DNA of 64,000 nt from Methanococcus voltae (lineage in GTDB: Archaea; AGJL01; Methanococci; Methanococcales; Methanococcaceae). The position numbers and the translations under genes are program-made. The stretch lies in contig NZ_JANUCR010000006.1 of the NCBI RefSeq assembly GCF_024807655.1, positions 37,734-101,733 of the forward strand, written 5' to 3'. The notes under the pieces are model-generated. The model ran no database searches, was not told where the DNA came from, and saw only the letters and a list, made by a program, of their open reading frames with translations. Positions within the stretch are counted from its first letter, which is position 1. Each line of letters begins with the position of its first letter. Below are positions 19,254 through 28,359 of this stretch, piece by piece.

Positions 19254-19802
19254 ATGATTATAGGTTATGCAAGAGTATCGACAAAAGACCAAAACTTAGA
19301 ACGACAAGTTCAAGATTTAAAAAAAGTAGGTTGTGAAAAAATCTATTTGGAAAAGATTTCAGGAACTATAAGAAATAGACCTGAATTTACTAAAATGTTT
19401 GATAGGTTATCTAATGAAGATATAATAATCGTTACAGAACTTACACGTATTTCAAGAAGTACAAAAGATTTAGTTGAAATTGTTGAAAACTGTAAATCTT
19501 TAAACGTTGAGATTAAAAGTTTAAAGGAATCTTGGCTCGATACGAGTTCGGCACATGGTAAGCTTCTTTTCACTATCATTGCAGGATTAGCACAATTTGA
19601 AAGGGATTTGACATCTGAACGAACTAAGAACGGTTTAGACGTTGCACGTTCACGTGGTCGAGTTGGCGGTCGTCCTAAGGTTGATTTAGGTAAGGTAGAA
19701 ATGGCCATTAAACTTTATAATTCGGGTGAATGTACATTAAAAGAAATAAAAGAGATTACTGGAATTAGTAAGACTACTTTGTATAGATATTTAGGTAAAT
19801 AG
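19254..19802 (+). CDS. Serine recombinase (resolvase/invertase family), paralogue
   Basis: The frame opens at 19233, but the ATG at 19254 is preceded by GTGAT and aligns exactly with the start of the paralogue. That gives a 182-aa protein beginning MIIGYARVSTKDQN with catalytic Ser9. It shares the SRSTKDL, ERTKNGLDVARSRGRVGGRP and C-terminal HTH segments with the minus-strand copy. It stands just before the far end of CRISPR array 1. The near-identity of the C-terminal DNA-binding parts suggests both bind the same site. Confidence 0.92.
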   Translation: MIIGYARVSTKDQNLERQVQDLKKVGCEKIYLEKISGTIRNRPEFTKMFDRLSNEDIIIVTELTRISRSTKDLVEIVENCKSLNVEIKSLKESWLDTSSAHGKLLFTIIAGLAQFERDLTSERTKNGLDVARSRGRVGGRPKVDLGKVEMAIKLYNSGECTLKEIKEITGISKTTLYRYLGK

Positions 19803-19839
19803 TTATTTATTTTTATTATTTAACTATTGTATCAAACCC

Positions 19840-20326
19840 TTTTATTCACTTCGTTCATAAAATCCTTTGATGGATTTGAAATGAAGCCGTTCGTCCTAAA
19901 GCAGTTGGGCTTTCAATCCTTGTTTTAATGGATTATACCAAACCCTTTTATTCACTTCGTTTATAAAATCCTTTGATGGACATATTTTGTAATTAAAAAT
20001 ATCAAATCTTCGATTTGAGTAAATGCCAATCGCCCAGAGGCAGTTGGGCTTTCAATCCTTGTTTTAATGGATTATACCAAACCCTTTTATTCACTTCGTT
20101 TATAAAATCCTTTGATGGACATATTTTGTAATTAAAAATATCAAATCTTCGATTTGAGTAAATGCCAATCGCCCAGAGGCAGTTGGGCTTTCAATCCTTG
20201 TTTTAATGGATTATACCAAACCCTTTTATTCACTTCGTTCATAAAATCCTTTGATGGACATATTTTGTAATTAAAAATATCAAATCTTCGATTTGAGTAA
20301 ATGCCAATCGCCCAGAGGCAGTTGGG
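19840..20326. repeat. 139-bp tandem repeats containing truncated CRISPR repeats
   Basis: Three units of exactly 139 bp (starts 19912, 20051, 20190) lead into the first full CRISPR repeat, after a shorter divergent copy from 19840. Each unit opens with 26 bases of the array-1 repeat (TTTCAATCC ... GGATTAT) and then carries about 113 bases with two small palindromes, TTTTAT...ATAAAA and CAAATC-TTC-GATTTG. The arrangement lies at the end of the array opposite to the cas genes. No coding frame is credible here. Confidence 0.9.
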
Positions 20327-22362
20327 CTTTCAATCCTTGTTTTAATGGATTATGCATTGTGACAATATCTTTTTTATGATATAGAAACTCTTGATATTGA
20401 GTTTCAATCCTTGTTTTAATGGATTATGCATTGTGACGGATATGACGTTTAAAAAGACGGACGGCACTATATCGTTGTTTCAATCCTTGTTTTAATGGAT
20501 TATGCATTGTGACTACTACTAATTTCGGGAAATATACGCATATTGGAGAGTTTCAATCCTTGTTTTAATGGATTATGCATTGTGACTACAACTACCAGAA
20601 ACACCAAATATCGAAACAAATTCGAGTTTCAATCCTTGTTTTAATGGATTATGCATTGTGACTTTATAGCTCCTGGAGCATCAGGGGGTTTAGATATTAG
20701 TTTCAATCCTTGTTTTAATGGATTATGCATTGTGACTATAAAACACAATGGGCAACGGATAATTGTTGAAGAACGTTTCAATCCTTGTTTTAATGGATTA
20801 TGCATTGTGACAGTTCAACACCTCATAATCGACATCAATTTGTTGATTATGTTTCAATCCTTGTTTTAATGGATTATGCATTGTGACGGGGGGATTAGCA
20901 CAGCACAGTTTGAATGTATTAGCGTTTCAATCCTTGTTTTAATGGATTATGCATTGTGACGAAAATAATGGTGGAAGATATTCACGTTATCTTAGAGTTT
21001 CAATCCTTGTTTTAATGGATTATGCATTGTGACTTCTAAACTATCGCAGTTTAGAAGCAAGGGCTGTCGGTTTCAATCCTTGTTTTAATGGATTATGCAT
21101 TGTGACAAGATGCGTATATTCCCTTAAATATATGCATTGTAGGTTTCAATCCTTGTTTTAATGGATTATGCATTGTGACAGTGTAGTATACGATATTACA
21201 AAACAATTTAGTGAGTTTCAATCCTTGTTTTAATGGATTATGCATTGTGACTAAAAAGGTGGTAAAATGGACATAAGCGAATTAATGAAGTGTTTCAATC
21301 CTTGTTTTAATGGATTATGCATTGTGACTTGAAAACAGTTTCAGATTATGATTTCAGACAGTAGTTTCAATCCTTGTTTTAATGGATTATGCATTGTGAC
21401 CTGAACGATTCAATTGATGAAGAATCTTCTCAAAAATGTTTCAATCCTTGTTTTAATGGATTATGCATTGTGACAGATTATATGAAAAATCCCACGCCAA
21501 AAGAATCGATAATGTTTCAATCCTTGTTTTAATGGATTATGCATTGTGACTTGAGCTATATCCTCAAACTAATAATGAGGTATATGCGTTTCAATCCTTG
21601 TTTTAATGGATTATGCATTGTGACAATGAAGTACAAACATTTACATTATTCTAAAAAAGGTGATGTTTCAATCCTTGTTTTAATGGATTATGCATTGTGA
21701 CAGACCAACCCCTTAGACGGGGAAAATCGCCAAAACCTCGTTTCAATCCTTGTTTTAATGGATTATGCATTGTGACTTTTCTAATATGAAGAAATCAAAA
21801 TATGTATTCTTGTTTCAATCCTTGTTTTAATGGATTATGCATTGTGACTGGATATTCCAGATTGGATTACCAGACAAATATGTTTCAATCCTTGTTTTAA
21901 TGGATTATGCATTGTGACTGACCCCCAGTGGTTGGGGGAAAAACATTATAGCGAATGTTTCAATCCTTGTTTTAATGGATTATGCATTGTGACATAATGC
22001 AATATCTTTATTGATAGACACAAGTTTCGAGTTTCAATCCTTGTTTTAATGGATTATGCATTGTGACAATTGAATGAACTTTTCTAAGGGGGAGGTTAGT
22101 AAGTTTCAATCCTTGTTTTAATGGATTATGCATTGTGACAATGCAGTTCCATTTATTGCGTCAGTCAAAGGTTCTAAGTTTCAATCCTTGTTTTAATGGA
22201 TTATGCATTGTGACCAATGTATACAATAATGGATGGGCAACCGGTGGAAGTTTCAATCCTTGTTTTAATGGATTATGCATTGTGACAAAGATATTGAAAG
22301 ACGTGCAAACGTTAGAAATTCAAATGTTTCAATCCTTGTTTTAATGGATTATGCATTGTGAC
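20327..22362 (-). CRISPR. CRISPR array 1 (28 repeats, 27 spacers), type I-B associated
   Basis: A 37-nt repeat, on the plus strand beginning GTTTCAATCC and ending GCATTGTGAC, is counted 28 times with spacers of about 33-40 nt. Only the first copy (20327) shows a base change that I noticed (C for the leading G). The reverse complement ends in ATTGAAAC, the standard 8-nt crRNA handle, so crRNAs should be transcribed leftward from a leader at 22363-22762 beside cas4. Repeat decay at the left end agrees with that polarity. Frames read across the array are not genes. Confidence 0.97.
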
Positions 22363-22762
22363 ACGTAGTTAAATTATTACTCATCAATAAGTACAAAATA
22401 AGACTTATAGATTAAACAAAGCTCTATTTAACCGTATCACAAAATTTATTCAATCTGACAATATATAGTTTGTTTTGGACTCTATATAAAAGTTACCATT
22501 TGTATTTTAAAAATATAATTCGGGGTTAGTTGAATAACTAAAAAGTAACTCTTTTAGTAAATACAACGTAACTAAGAAATAATAATCAAACCATAAAAAA
22601 TGAATTGAGCATATAGATAACTGTATAGATTAAACAAAGTTTATAAAGAACTCTAAATTTTTTAACCCTAAAAAAAGAAGCTCAGAATGGGCTTAATAAT
22701 TTTGGATTTTGAAATGTGTTATTACAAAGGTCACGTAAAAATCATATTAAGTAATACGTATA
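22363..22762 (-). promoter_or_regulatory. Probable leader of CRISPR array 1
   Basis: 400 bases without a gene between the last repeat and cas4, at the end from which crRNA with the ATTGAAAC handle would be transcribed. AT-rich with TATA-like segments. A 16-base motif, TATAGATTAAACAAAG, occurs twice (22406-22421 and 22624-22639), 218 bases apart. Could hold integration-host or Cas1-Cas2 recognition signals; not demonstrated. Confidence 0.65.
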
Positions 22763-23380
22763 TTACCTTGGGCATATGTTTTTATAACAACAGTCCAGAC
22801 ATCTACGCTCGTATTTGGTAGCTTCGGGGTATTTGCCTTTTAAAACTTCCATATACGAATTAATACTTTCTAAAGTTTCAGTTCTTAGTTTTTCAGATAT
22901 TTTTATTTCTTTTAAAACATTTTTATCTTTGCAATATATAATATATCCATAATTTACAGGTTTATTGTACAAATCTTCAATCATTAGCGAGTACATAGTA
23001 CTTTGAATTTTATGAGTTTTGTATGTTTTAGAGTTGTAATTTGTAAATTTATAATCTAATGGAGATAATGTATTATCATTCATTGTTAAAATTTCATCAA
23101 TAATTCCCCTAATTTTGTATTTTTCAGAAATTAAATTTACATTTATTTCTTTTGAAACCATCGGAATTTTTTTACGAATGTATTGTATATTTTGAGATTC
23201 TCTTATTTTATGAATTTCCCTACCCTTACGCACATTATAACGCTTTTCTTCATGTTGTAAAATGTTTAAAACTTTCATAAAATATGTATATCGTCTACAA
23301 TAAGTAAATTCTATCATATCGGAGGGTGTAACAAAATACGAATATTCATTAAATTCGGAAGAATTTTGAGGTAATTTCAT
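22763..23380 (-). CDS. cas4: CRISPR-associated exonuclease Cas4
   Basis: A 205-aa Cas4. It has the first iron-sulfur Cys in FTYCRRYTYF (about residue 28) and the three C-terminal ones in CLDCCYKNIC. The nuclease core includes GREIH, RGIIDEI and SPLDYK (metal-binding Asp and Glu, then the catalytic Lys). Takes part in trimming and orienting prespacers with Cas1-Cas2. Its start overlaps the end of cas2 by 32 bases, with GGAG upstream. It is the last gene of the adaptation operon, next to the array leader. Confidence 0.95.
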   Translation of the reverse strand: MKLPQNSSEFNEYSYFVTPSDMIEFTYCRRYTYFMKVLNILQHEEKRYNVRKGREIHKIRESQNIQYIRKKIPMVSKEINVNLISEKYKIRGIIDEILTMNDNTLSPLDYKFTNYNSKTYKTHKIQSTMYSLMIEDLYNKPVNYGYIIYCKDKNVLKEIKISEKLRTETLESINSYMEVLKGKYPEATKYERRCLDCCYKNICPR

Positions 23381-23645
23381 CTAAAACCAGCTCCTCATCA
23401 AAAGATTGACCTATTAAGTATGATTTATCAATAAATTCTTTACTGGTGGGTAAAAAGTAAACTGAATCTGTTTCTGGATTTATAACATCTTTTGTTATTA
23501 GTTTAAGTTCTTCAAATCTATTTTTAGCAACTTCGCCCAAGAATACACTTTTTTGAACCCTATAAAGTCCAAAATTTAAACAACTTTTGGATATTTTGGT
23601 TCTTACCTTATTTTCTTGTATATCATAAATAACCCATAATAACAC
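23349..23645 (-). CDS. cas2: CRISPR adaptation protein Cas2
   Basis: A 98-aa Cas2 with the ferredoxin-like start LLWVIYDIQENKVRTKISK (Asp8 being the conserved metal-binding site) followed by FGLYRVQKSVFLGEV. Normal length. Forms the centre of the Cas1-Cas2 integrase complex. Lies between cas1 and cas4 on the minus strand and overlaps cas4. Confidence 0.96.
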   Translation of the reverse strand: MLLWVIYDIQENKVRTKISKSCLNFGLYRVQKSVFLGEVAKNRFEELKLITKDVINPETDSVYFLPTSKEFIDKSYLIGQSFDEELVLDEITSKFFRI

Positions 23646-23672
23646 TTTAGCACCCCCGTATTGTTGATAATT

Positions 23673-24662
23673 TTAAATATATTTTAATATTTTATTAGAT
23701 ACTTTATGACAGTCTTTTAAAATTGTATCTTCAATTCGAGTATTTTTACCATCGTATTTAATTTTTTTATCCATGATTTCATTGTATTTTGAAATTAAAA
23801 GCTGTTTACCTTCTTTATTTAAATAATATCCATTTTTTGATTTTTCTTCAGCTTTTAACTCATCAAAAAATTTGCCCTCAATTAATTTATTGTTACAAAG
23901 TTCAAACACCGTTTTATCTACATAGTAACGGTATGGTTCTATCATATCATACACTAAAGCAGTTCGATTATAATTATCCCTATGTAAAATACCTATATAA
24001 GGGTCTAATCCCGCAATTATGCATGAACGTTCAATTTGCCCATAAAGAATGCCATAACCGTAATTTAAAAGACAATTAAAGTAATCTTTTGCAGGATTTC
24101 TGCTTCTACATTCAAAACGATATTCTTCATGCAATAATTCAGAAAGAGTTTTAAAATACATTCTACTTACATTAGCTTCTAAATTTTGAATTTTATCCCT
24201 TTCTTCTTTTATATTTTTGTAATTATATTCCATTTCGTTTATTTTTTGTATATAGTTATTCATTTTAGAAATTGCATTATTATTAATAAATTCATCATTT
24301 GAAAATTTCTTTAAAAGTTTTTTTTGATTATTCATTTTTGTAGATATCCAATCTTTAACTAATTCAAAACCCAAATACGTATTTTCTAATTCAAGCTGTT
24401 TTTTACGTATTGTGCTAATACTTCCAAATTTAGAGTGCCAAAATCTACCCAAAGGCTTCCCATAATTGTTAAGCATTATAAAATCTATGTTATTTTCAAC
24501 TGCAAGGTTTATGGCATCCGTAGTAATTACGCCTTTTGTTGTTACGACGATTTGCTCGACCTTATCCACAGATATTTCGTCTTTTTTACCATCTGCTTTA
24601 ATAACAAACCTATTTCCATTTTTCGAAAGATAAAAACCGTAAGTAGTTAAATTAAGTTTCAT
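23673..24662 (-). CDS. cas1: CRISPR adaptation integrase Cas1
   Basis: A 329-aa Cas1 of the I-B type. The C-terminal helical domain has the catalytic Glu in the SELLHEEYRFECRSRNPAKDYFN region, followed by LNYGYGILYG, then the His/Asp set in GLDPYIGILHRDNYNRTALVYDMIEPYR. Full length. It opens the minus-strand cas1-cas2-cas4 operon, divergent from the interference operon. No other cas1 is present in the window, so this set probably feeds both arrays (inference). Confidence 0.97.
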   Translation of the reverse strand: MKLNLTTYGFYLSKNGNRFVIKADGKKDEISVDKVEQIVVTTKGVITTDAINLAVENNIDFIMLNNYGKPLGRFWHSKFGSISTIRKKQLELENTYLGFELVKDWISTKMNNQKKLLKKFSNDEFINNNAISKMNNYIQKINEMEYNYKNIKEERDKIQNLEANVSRMYFKTLSELLHEEYRFECRSRNPAKDYFNCLLNYGYGILYGQIERSCIIAGLDPYIGILHRDNYNRTALVYDMIEPYRYYVDKTVFELCNNKLIEGKFFDELKAEEKSKNGYYLNKEGKQLLISKYNEIMDKKIKYDGKNTRIEDTILKDCHKVSNKILKYI

Positions 24663-24737
24663 AAAATCACTTTTATAAGTTTTTATTATATCTTATTAAT
24701 AACATGAGATTGTTATCGTAAATTTATAATATTTTTT

Positions 24738-24837
24738 TTAAGTAATATATAATTACCTCATCAAATTACTTAAGAAACTATTTATCTAATAAAAATCAAA
24801 TTTTATAACAATTAATTTCGTCAAATTACTTAAGAAA
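24738..24837. promoter_or_regulatory. Divergent cas promoter region with repeated ATTACTTAA motif
   Basis: Between cas1 and cas8b the 17-base sequence TCAAATTACTTAAGAAA occurs at 24761-24777 and 24821-24837, 60 bases apart. TTAAGTAAT, the inverted form of its core, lies at 24738-24746. Such a pattern in a shared promoter suggests an operator for both cas operons; the regulator is unknown. Confidence 0.5.
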
Positions 24838-24851
24838 ATAAGGGATATCTT

Positions 24852-26597
24852 ATGTTAGAACATATTGCAAATATCGGCAAATATTCCGATGAATCAGGTC
24901 AACTAATTGATTTATGGCAAAAAGATGAAAAAGACTTTGATGGGATTATTGAAGTCGCCATAACTAATGGTAAAGTGGATAATATACTCGCTAAACAATT
25001 TGATAAAAAAGTTTGGCGAAATATGTTATTTTATCAAGTTGGAAACGGTTTTGTTGGTAGTTTAGTAAAAATAGAGAAATTTAAAGATGATAAAAAAATC
25101 ATTGAAAAATTAAAGAAAAAAGTTGAAAAATCTATTAAATTTTTAGACTTGAAGTTTAATAATAACCAAATAGATGGGCTAATGAAAGAAATTGTATCTC
25201 AAATTCAAGATACGTCTAAAAATTATGTCGTTAGCTTTAAAATTAACGATAAATATCCATTTGAAATAGGTTCATTAAATGATAAATTTAATTTAGAAAT
25301 TGAAAAAACGTATTTAAATAAATCTAAAGTTAAAAAAAAGTGTCATATATGTAGTAAAGAAGATATAGCATACAATACCGCAGTATATAAATGTTATACT
25401 AATGACAAATGTATTTTTTCAAATACGGAAGATGGTGAATCATTCTTTATGTGTAGAGACTGCGTAATAAATATTTTAAAGGGTAGAAAATTCATTGATA
25501 ATAATTTAAAGGGTTATTGGATAGGCAACGAAGTAATGTTTTTACCTCAAAATGTAAATGAAGATGTGCTTGAGGCTTTTGAAGAATTTGTAATATATGA
25601 TAAAAGTGACATTGAAAGAAAAAACCCTCAAAAACTAATTAATTCTATTAAAAATAATGAAAATGAGGTATTTACCAGTTTAGGTAATTTAAAAACGCCT
25701 TTAGATATTATATTTTTTGACGACCCAAAAGCAAGTTCTGAATGGAAAATTAGATATTCGATAAATGGTGTCTTACCTTCAAGATTTACGATTATATCGA
25801 AGTTAGAACAAAAATATATGAATAAAAAAGGAAGTGAGCTTAATTTATGGATGGTTATAAATTATCTTATTCCGAGGGATGATAAAAATAAATATTCATC
25901 AAACGAAGCAAAATCAATATTAAATGTAATTTTTCAAGGTAATAAATACAGTAGAAATTTATTTTTTGCAAAAGTTATGCAAAAATACAAAGCAGAATAT
26001 GGAAAATATTTGAAAAAAGAAATAAAATATCCGCCAAATATTAATGATATACATAGAATTTATAATTTTATGGTAGACTGTGGATGTTTATCTAAGGGCT
26101 GGAATTTCGCTTATGAACTATCTAATAGACCATTTAATAAAGAAAATAATGAGGATAATAATATGTTATATGAAAGTATTGTAAAATATGAAAGCATTAA
26201 CGAATTATTTGATAAAAATAAAGATTATTTTGATACAGATACTAAAAAAGCCTGGTTTTTATTAGGCAATATTTACGATTCAATCGTTTATTATTCAAAA
26301 AAATATCACAACAGTGATAAATCATATTTGGAATCAAATTTTTATTATGGCAATAAATTTGATGAAAAATTTTTCCAAAAAATGTTAAATCAATGTAATG
26401 AATTAATGTTAAAATATGGAACAACAATTCAAGGTAAAGTAGGGTTAGAAAAGAGAATAACCGATGCAAAATACTTAATGACCGATAAAAATAATGATAA
26501 AAATAATAAATTATCATCTGATGAAGCAAAATATATCTTTTTCTGGGGATTGCAACAATACTTTGGACCCATAAAAAAAGATGAAAAAGAAGAATAA
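24852..26597 (+). CDS. cas8b: Type I-B Cascade large subunit Cas8b (Csh1 family)
   Basis: A 581-aa protein beginning MLEHIANIGKYSDESG, typical of Cas8b/Csh1. A zinc-finger-like cluster CHICSKED...YKCYTNDKC...MCRDC lies at about residues 168-207. Position as first gene before cas7-cas5-cas3-cas6 defines subtype I-B. The subunit recognises the PAM and contacts the crRNA handle in Cascade. No truncation seen. Confidence 0.92.
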   Translation: MLEHIANIGKYSDESGQLIDLWQKDEKDFDGIIEVAITNGKVDNILAKQFDKKVWRNMLFYQVGNGFVGSLVKIEKFKDDKKIIEKLKKKVEKSIKFLDLKFNNNQIDGLMKEIVSQIQDTSKNYVVSFKINDKYPFEIGSLNDKFNLEIEKTYLNKSKVKKKCHICSKEDIAYNTAVYKCYTNDKCIFSNTEDGESFFMCRDCVINILKGRKFIDNNLKGYWIGNEVMFLPQNVNEDVLEAFEEFVIYDKSDIERKNPQKLINSIKNNENEVFTSLGNLKTPLDIIFFDDPKASSEWKIRYSINGVLPSRFTIISKLEQKYMNKKGSELNLWMVINYLIPRDDKNKYSSNEAKSILNVIFQGNKYSRNLFFAKVMQKYKAEYGKYLKKEIKYPPNINDIHRIYNFMVDCGCLSKGWNFAYELSNRPFNKENNEDNNMLYESIVKYESINELFDKNKDYFDTDTKKAWFLLGNIYDSIVYYSKKYHNSDKSYLESNFYYGNKFDEKFFQKMLNQCNELMLKYGTTIQGKVGLEKRITDAKYLMTDKNNDKNNKLSSDEAKYIFFWGLQQYFGPIKKDEKEE

Positions 26598-26677
26598 TTG
26601 ATATAATCAATTAATTATACATTATATTTTATTTATCAAATTGAAATATAGTTCAAAAAATTCGAAATGGTGATATT

Positions 26678-27556
26678 ATGGCAAATACAAGAGAATATTT
26701 ATTGATATGGGACAGTACAATGGCAAATCCTAATGGAGATATGTTATCGGAAAATAAACCAAGAATAGATGAAAGTACGGGTCAATTGGAAGTTTCAGAT
26801 GTTCGGATTAAACGATATGTACGAGATGAGTGGATTAAAGAAGGAAAAGACGTTTTAGTACAAACTTTAAAAGATGATAAAGGTAAAATTTTATCCTGTC
26901 AAGATATGGTAAAAAATATTCAAGCCAAAGAAAATTTGGATGATAATACGTTATTAGAACACGTTTTAAATAACTATATCGATGTTAAATTATTTGGTGC
27001 AGTTATTACAAAACCTAAGCGGGATATTATGGGTCCTTTACAAGTGATGTGGAGTAAGTCATTACATGAGGCAGAAGTTAAATTTATGCAAGGAAATGCC
27101 GCTTATGCAAGTGGTTCTGGTAAGGAACAGGCTTCAATATGGTCTAAATACATAAGCCCGTATGTTTTATTTAAAACCTACGCCATATATAATGAAAATG
27201 TCGCAAAAGTTCAAAATATCAATGTTGAAGAAGAAGATTTAGAATCATTTAAAAAAGCTTTAATAAATGGTCTTAAAAATTATAGAAGTACCTCTAAAAA
27301 CCAAATGCCGAGAGTTTTAATTGAAATAATTTACAATGATAATAATATTGATGGTGAATTAGATTATATAGATGTAGTTTATAAAGAAAATATTTTACCA
27401 ACAGAATTAAGAGAAATTTCCCAGGTTGAAATCGATTTAATCAAATTAAATGAATATATTGAAAATAAAAAAGACAGCATTAAAACAGTGAACATATATA
27501 AGCACGGGAAAGTTAATTTAGTAAATGAACCAGATGCAAATATTAAAACAATTTAA
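26678..27556 (+). CDS. cas7: Type I-B Cascade backbone subunit Cas7 (Csh2)
   Basis: A 292-aa Cas7/Csh2. The start NTREYLLIWDSTMANPNGD matches the family hallmark, followed by the DVRIKRYVRDEW segment. Polymerises along the crRNA spacer in Cascade. A GGTGAT ribosome site lies 4 bases before the ATG. Lies 80 bases after cas8b. Confidence 0.96.
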   Translation: MANTREYLLIWDSTMANPNGDMLSENKPRIDESTGQLEVSDVRIKRYVRDEWIKEGKDVLVQTLKDDKGKILSCQDMVKNIQAKENLDDNTLLEHVLNNYIDVKLFGAVITKPKRDIMGPLQVMWSKSLHEAEVKFMQGNAAYASGSGKEQASIWSKYISPYVLFKTYAIYNENVAKVQNINVEEEDLESFKKALINGLKNYRSTSKNQMPRVLIEIIYNDNNIDGELDYIDVVYKENILPTELREISQVEIDLIKLNEYIENKKDSIKTVNIYKHGKVNLVNEPDANIKTI

Positions 27557-27633
27557 TATTTTAATAATAATTTAATTCTAATAATAATTTTTTACAATGA
27601 TTCAAAATATTTAAAAATATTTAACGTGATATT

Positions 27634-28359
27634 ATGGATAAAAATGTATTAGTTTTCAATGTTCAAAGTAATTACGGACGTTTCAGAAAACCCTATACTA
27701 CCACATCCGCACTAACTTATTTATGCATACATCCTGTAGCGCTTAAAGGACTTATCGGTGCCATATTAGGGATTAAAAAAGAAGATTTAATCCATGAGAC
27801 CTCAAATTTAACTTTGGGAATCGAAGTACTATCGGCTATTGATAAAGATTTACAATCTGTAAAATTATTATCCCTAAAGTCCGGAATGTTCCACTTTCCC
27901 GCTAATGTTGAATTTTTAAGAAATCCCAATTATAATATATACGTAAAATGGGATTCAAAAAATTATAACGCCTTGAAAGACAAATTAGCTTCAGGAGAAG
28001 TTTTTTTTACCCCTTATTTGGGAGTAAGTGAAAATGTTGCTAAAATAAGTTATGTTGGGGAATTTAAAGAATTAAATGAAATAGGGAATACAAAAATAGA
28101 ACATACGGATATAAAACATATAGATTCAATATTTCCTGTAGCAGAATTTAATATAGAAATTGATTTGAATGATGCTAATAAAAAATATTATTTTGATACA
28201 ATACCTATCAAAAATAATGAAAAAAGAGAATATACGGAATATAAACGAGTTTTAATTTCAAAAGATGCAATACGTATCAATTGTAATAACTTAAACAACC
28301 TACATAATTTTAGTAATTTATCTAAAATCGGTGAGAAATGTGTCTACTTCTTTAAATAA
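27634..28359 (+). CDS. cas5: Type I-B Cascade subunit Cas5
   Basis: A 241-aa Cas5 of the I-B/Csh type. The N-terminal RAMP strand NVLVFNVQSNYGRFRKPYTTT is followed by the Cas5-specific PVALKGLIGAILG. It caps the crRNA 5' handle. Its 3' end overlaps the cas3 start. Confidence 0.95.
   Translation: MDKNVLVFNVQSNYGRFRKPYTTTSALTYLCIHPVALKGLIGAILGIKKEDLIHETSNLTLGIEVLSAIDKDLQSVKLLSLKSGMFHFPANVEFLRNPNYNIYVKWDSKNYNALKDKLASGEVFFTPYLGVSENVAKISYVGEFKELNEIGNTKIEHTDIKHIDSIFPVAEFNIEIDLNDANKKYYFDTIPIKNNEKREYTEYKRVLISKDAIRINCNNLNNLHNFSNLSKIGEKCVYFFK

Larger units (their letters stand above)
18415..19802. repeat. Large imperfect inverted repeat formed by two recombinase genes
   Basis: The outer arms (roughly 18415-18600 and 19617-19802) are the C-terminal coding parts of two divergent recombinase genes and match closely in opposite orientation. 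The N-terminal halves are far less alike. Inside the central 290-base spacer, ATTCCCAA-type motifs are repeated (about 18998 and 19108). Confidence 0.7.

Noticed and set aside
18415..19802. Serine recombinases as an IS607-type transposon
   Set aside because: The helix-turn-helix is C-terminal as in resolvases, not N-terminal as in IS607 TnpA, and no TnpB is present.
20651..22344. Open frames reading through CRISPR array 1 with repeated FNPCFNGLCIVT
   Set aside because: They are translations of the repeat itself, with spacers in between; no ribosome site and no protein-like character.
20327..22362. Self-targeting array-1 spacers against genes in this window
   Set aside because: By eye no spacer matched other parts of the window well; a real alignment search would be needed to exclude it.
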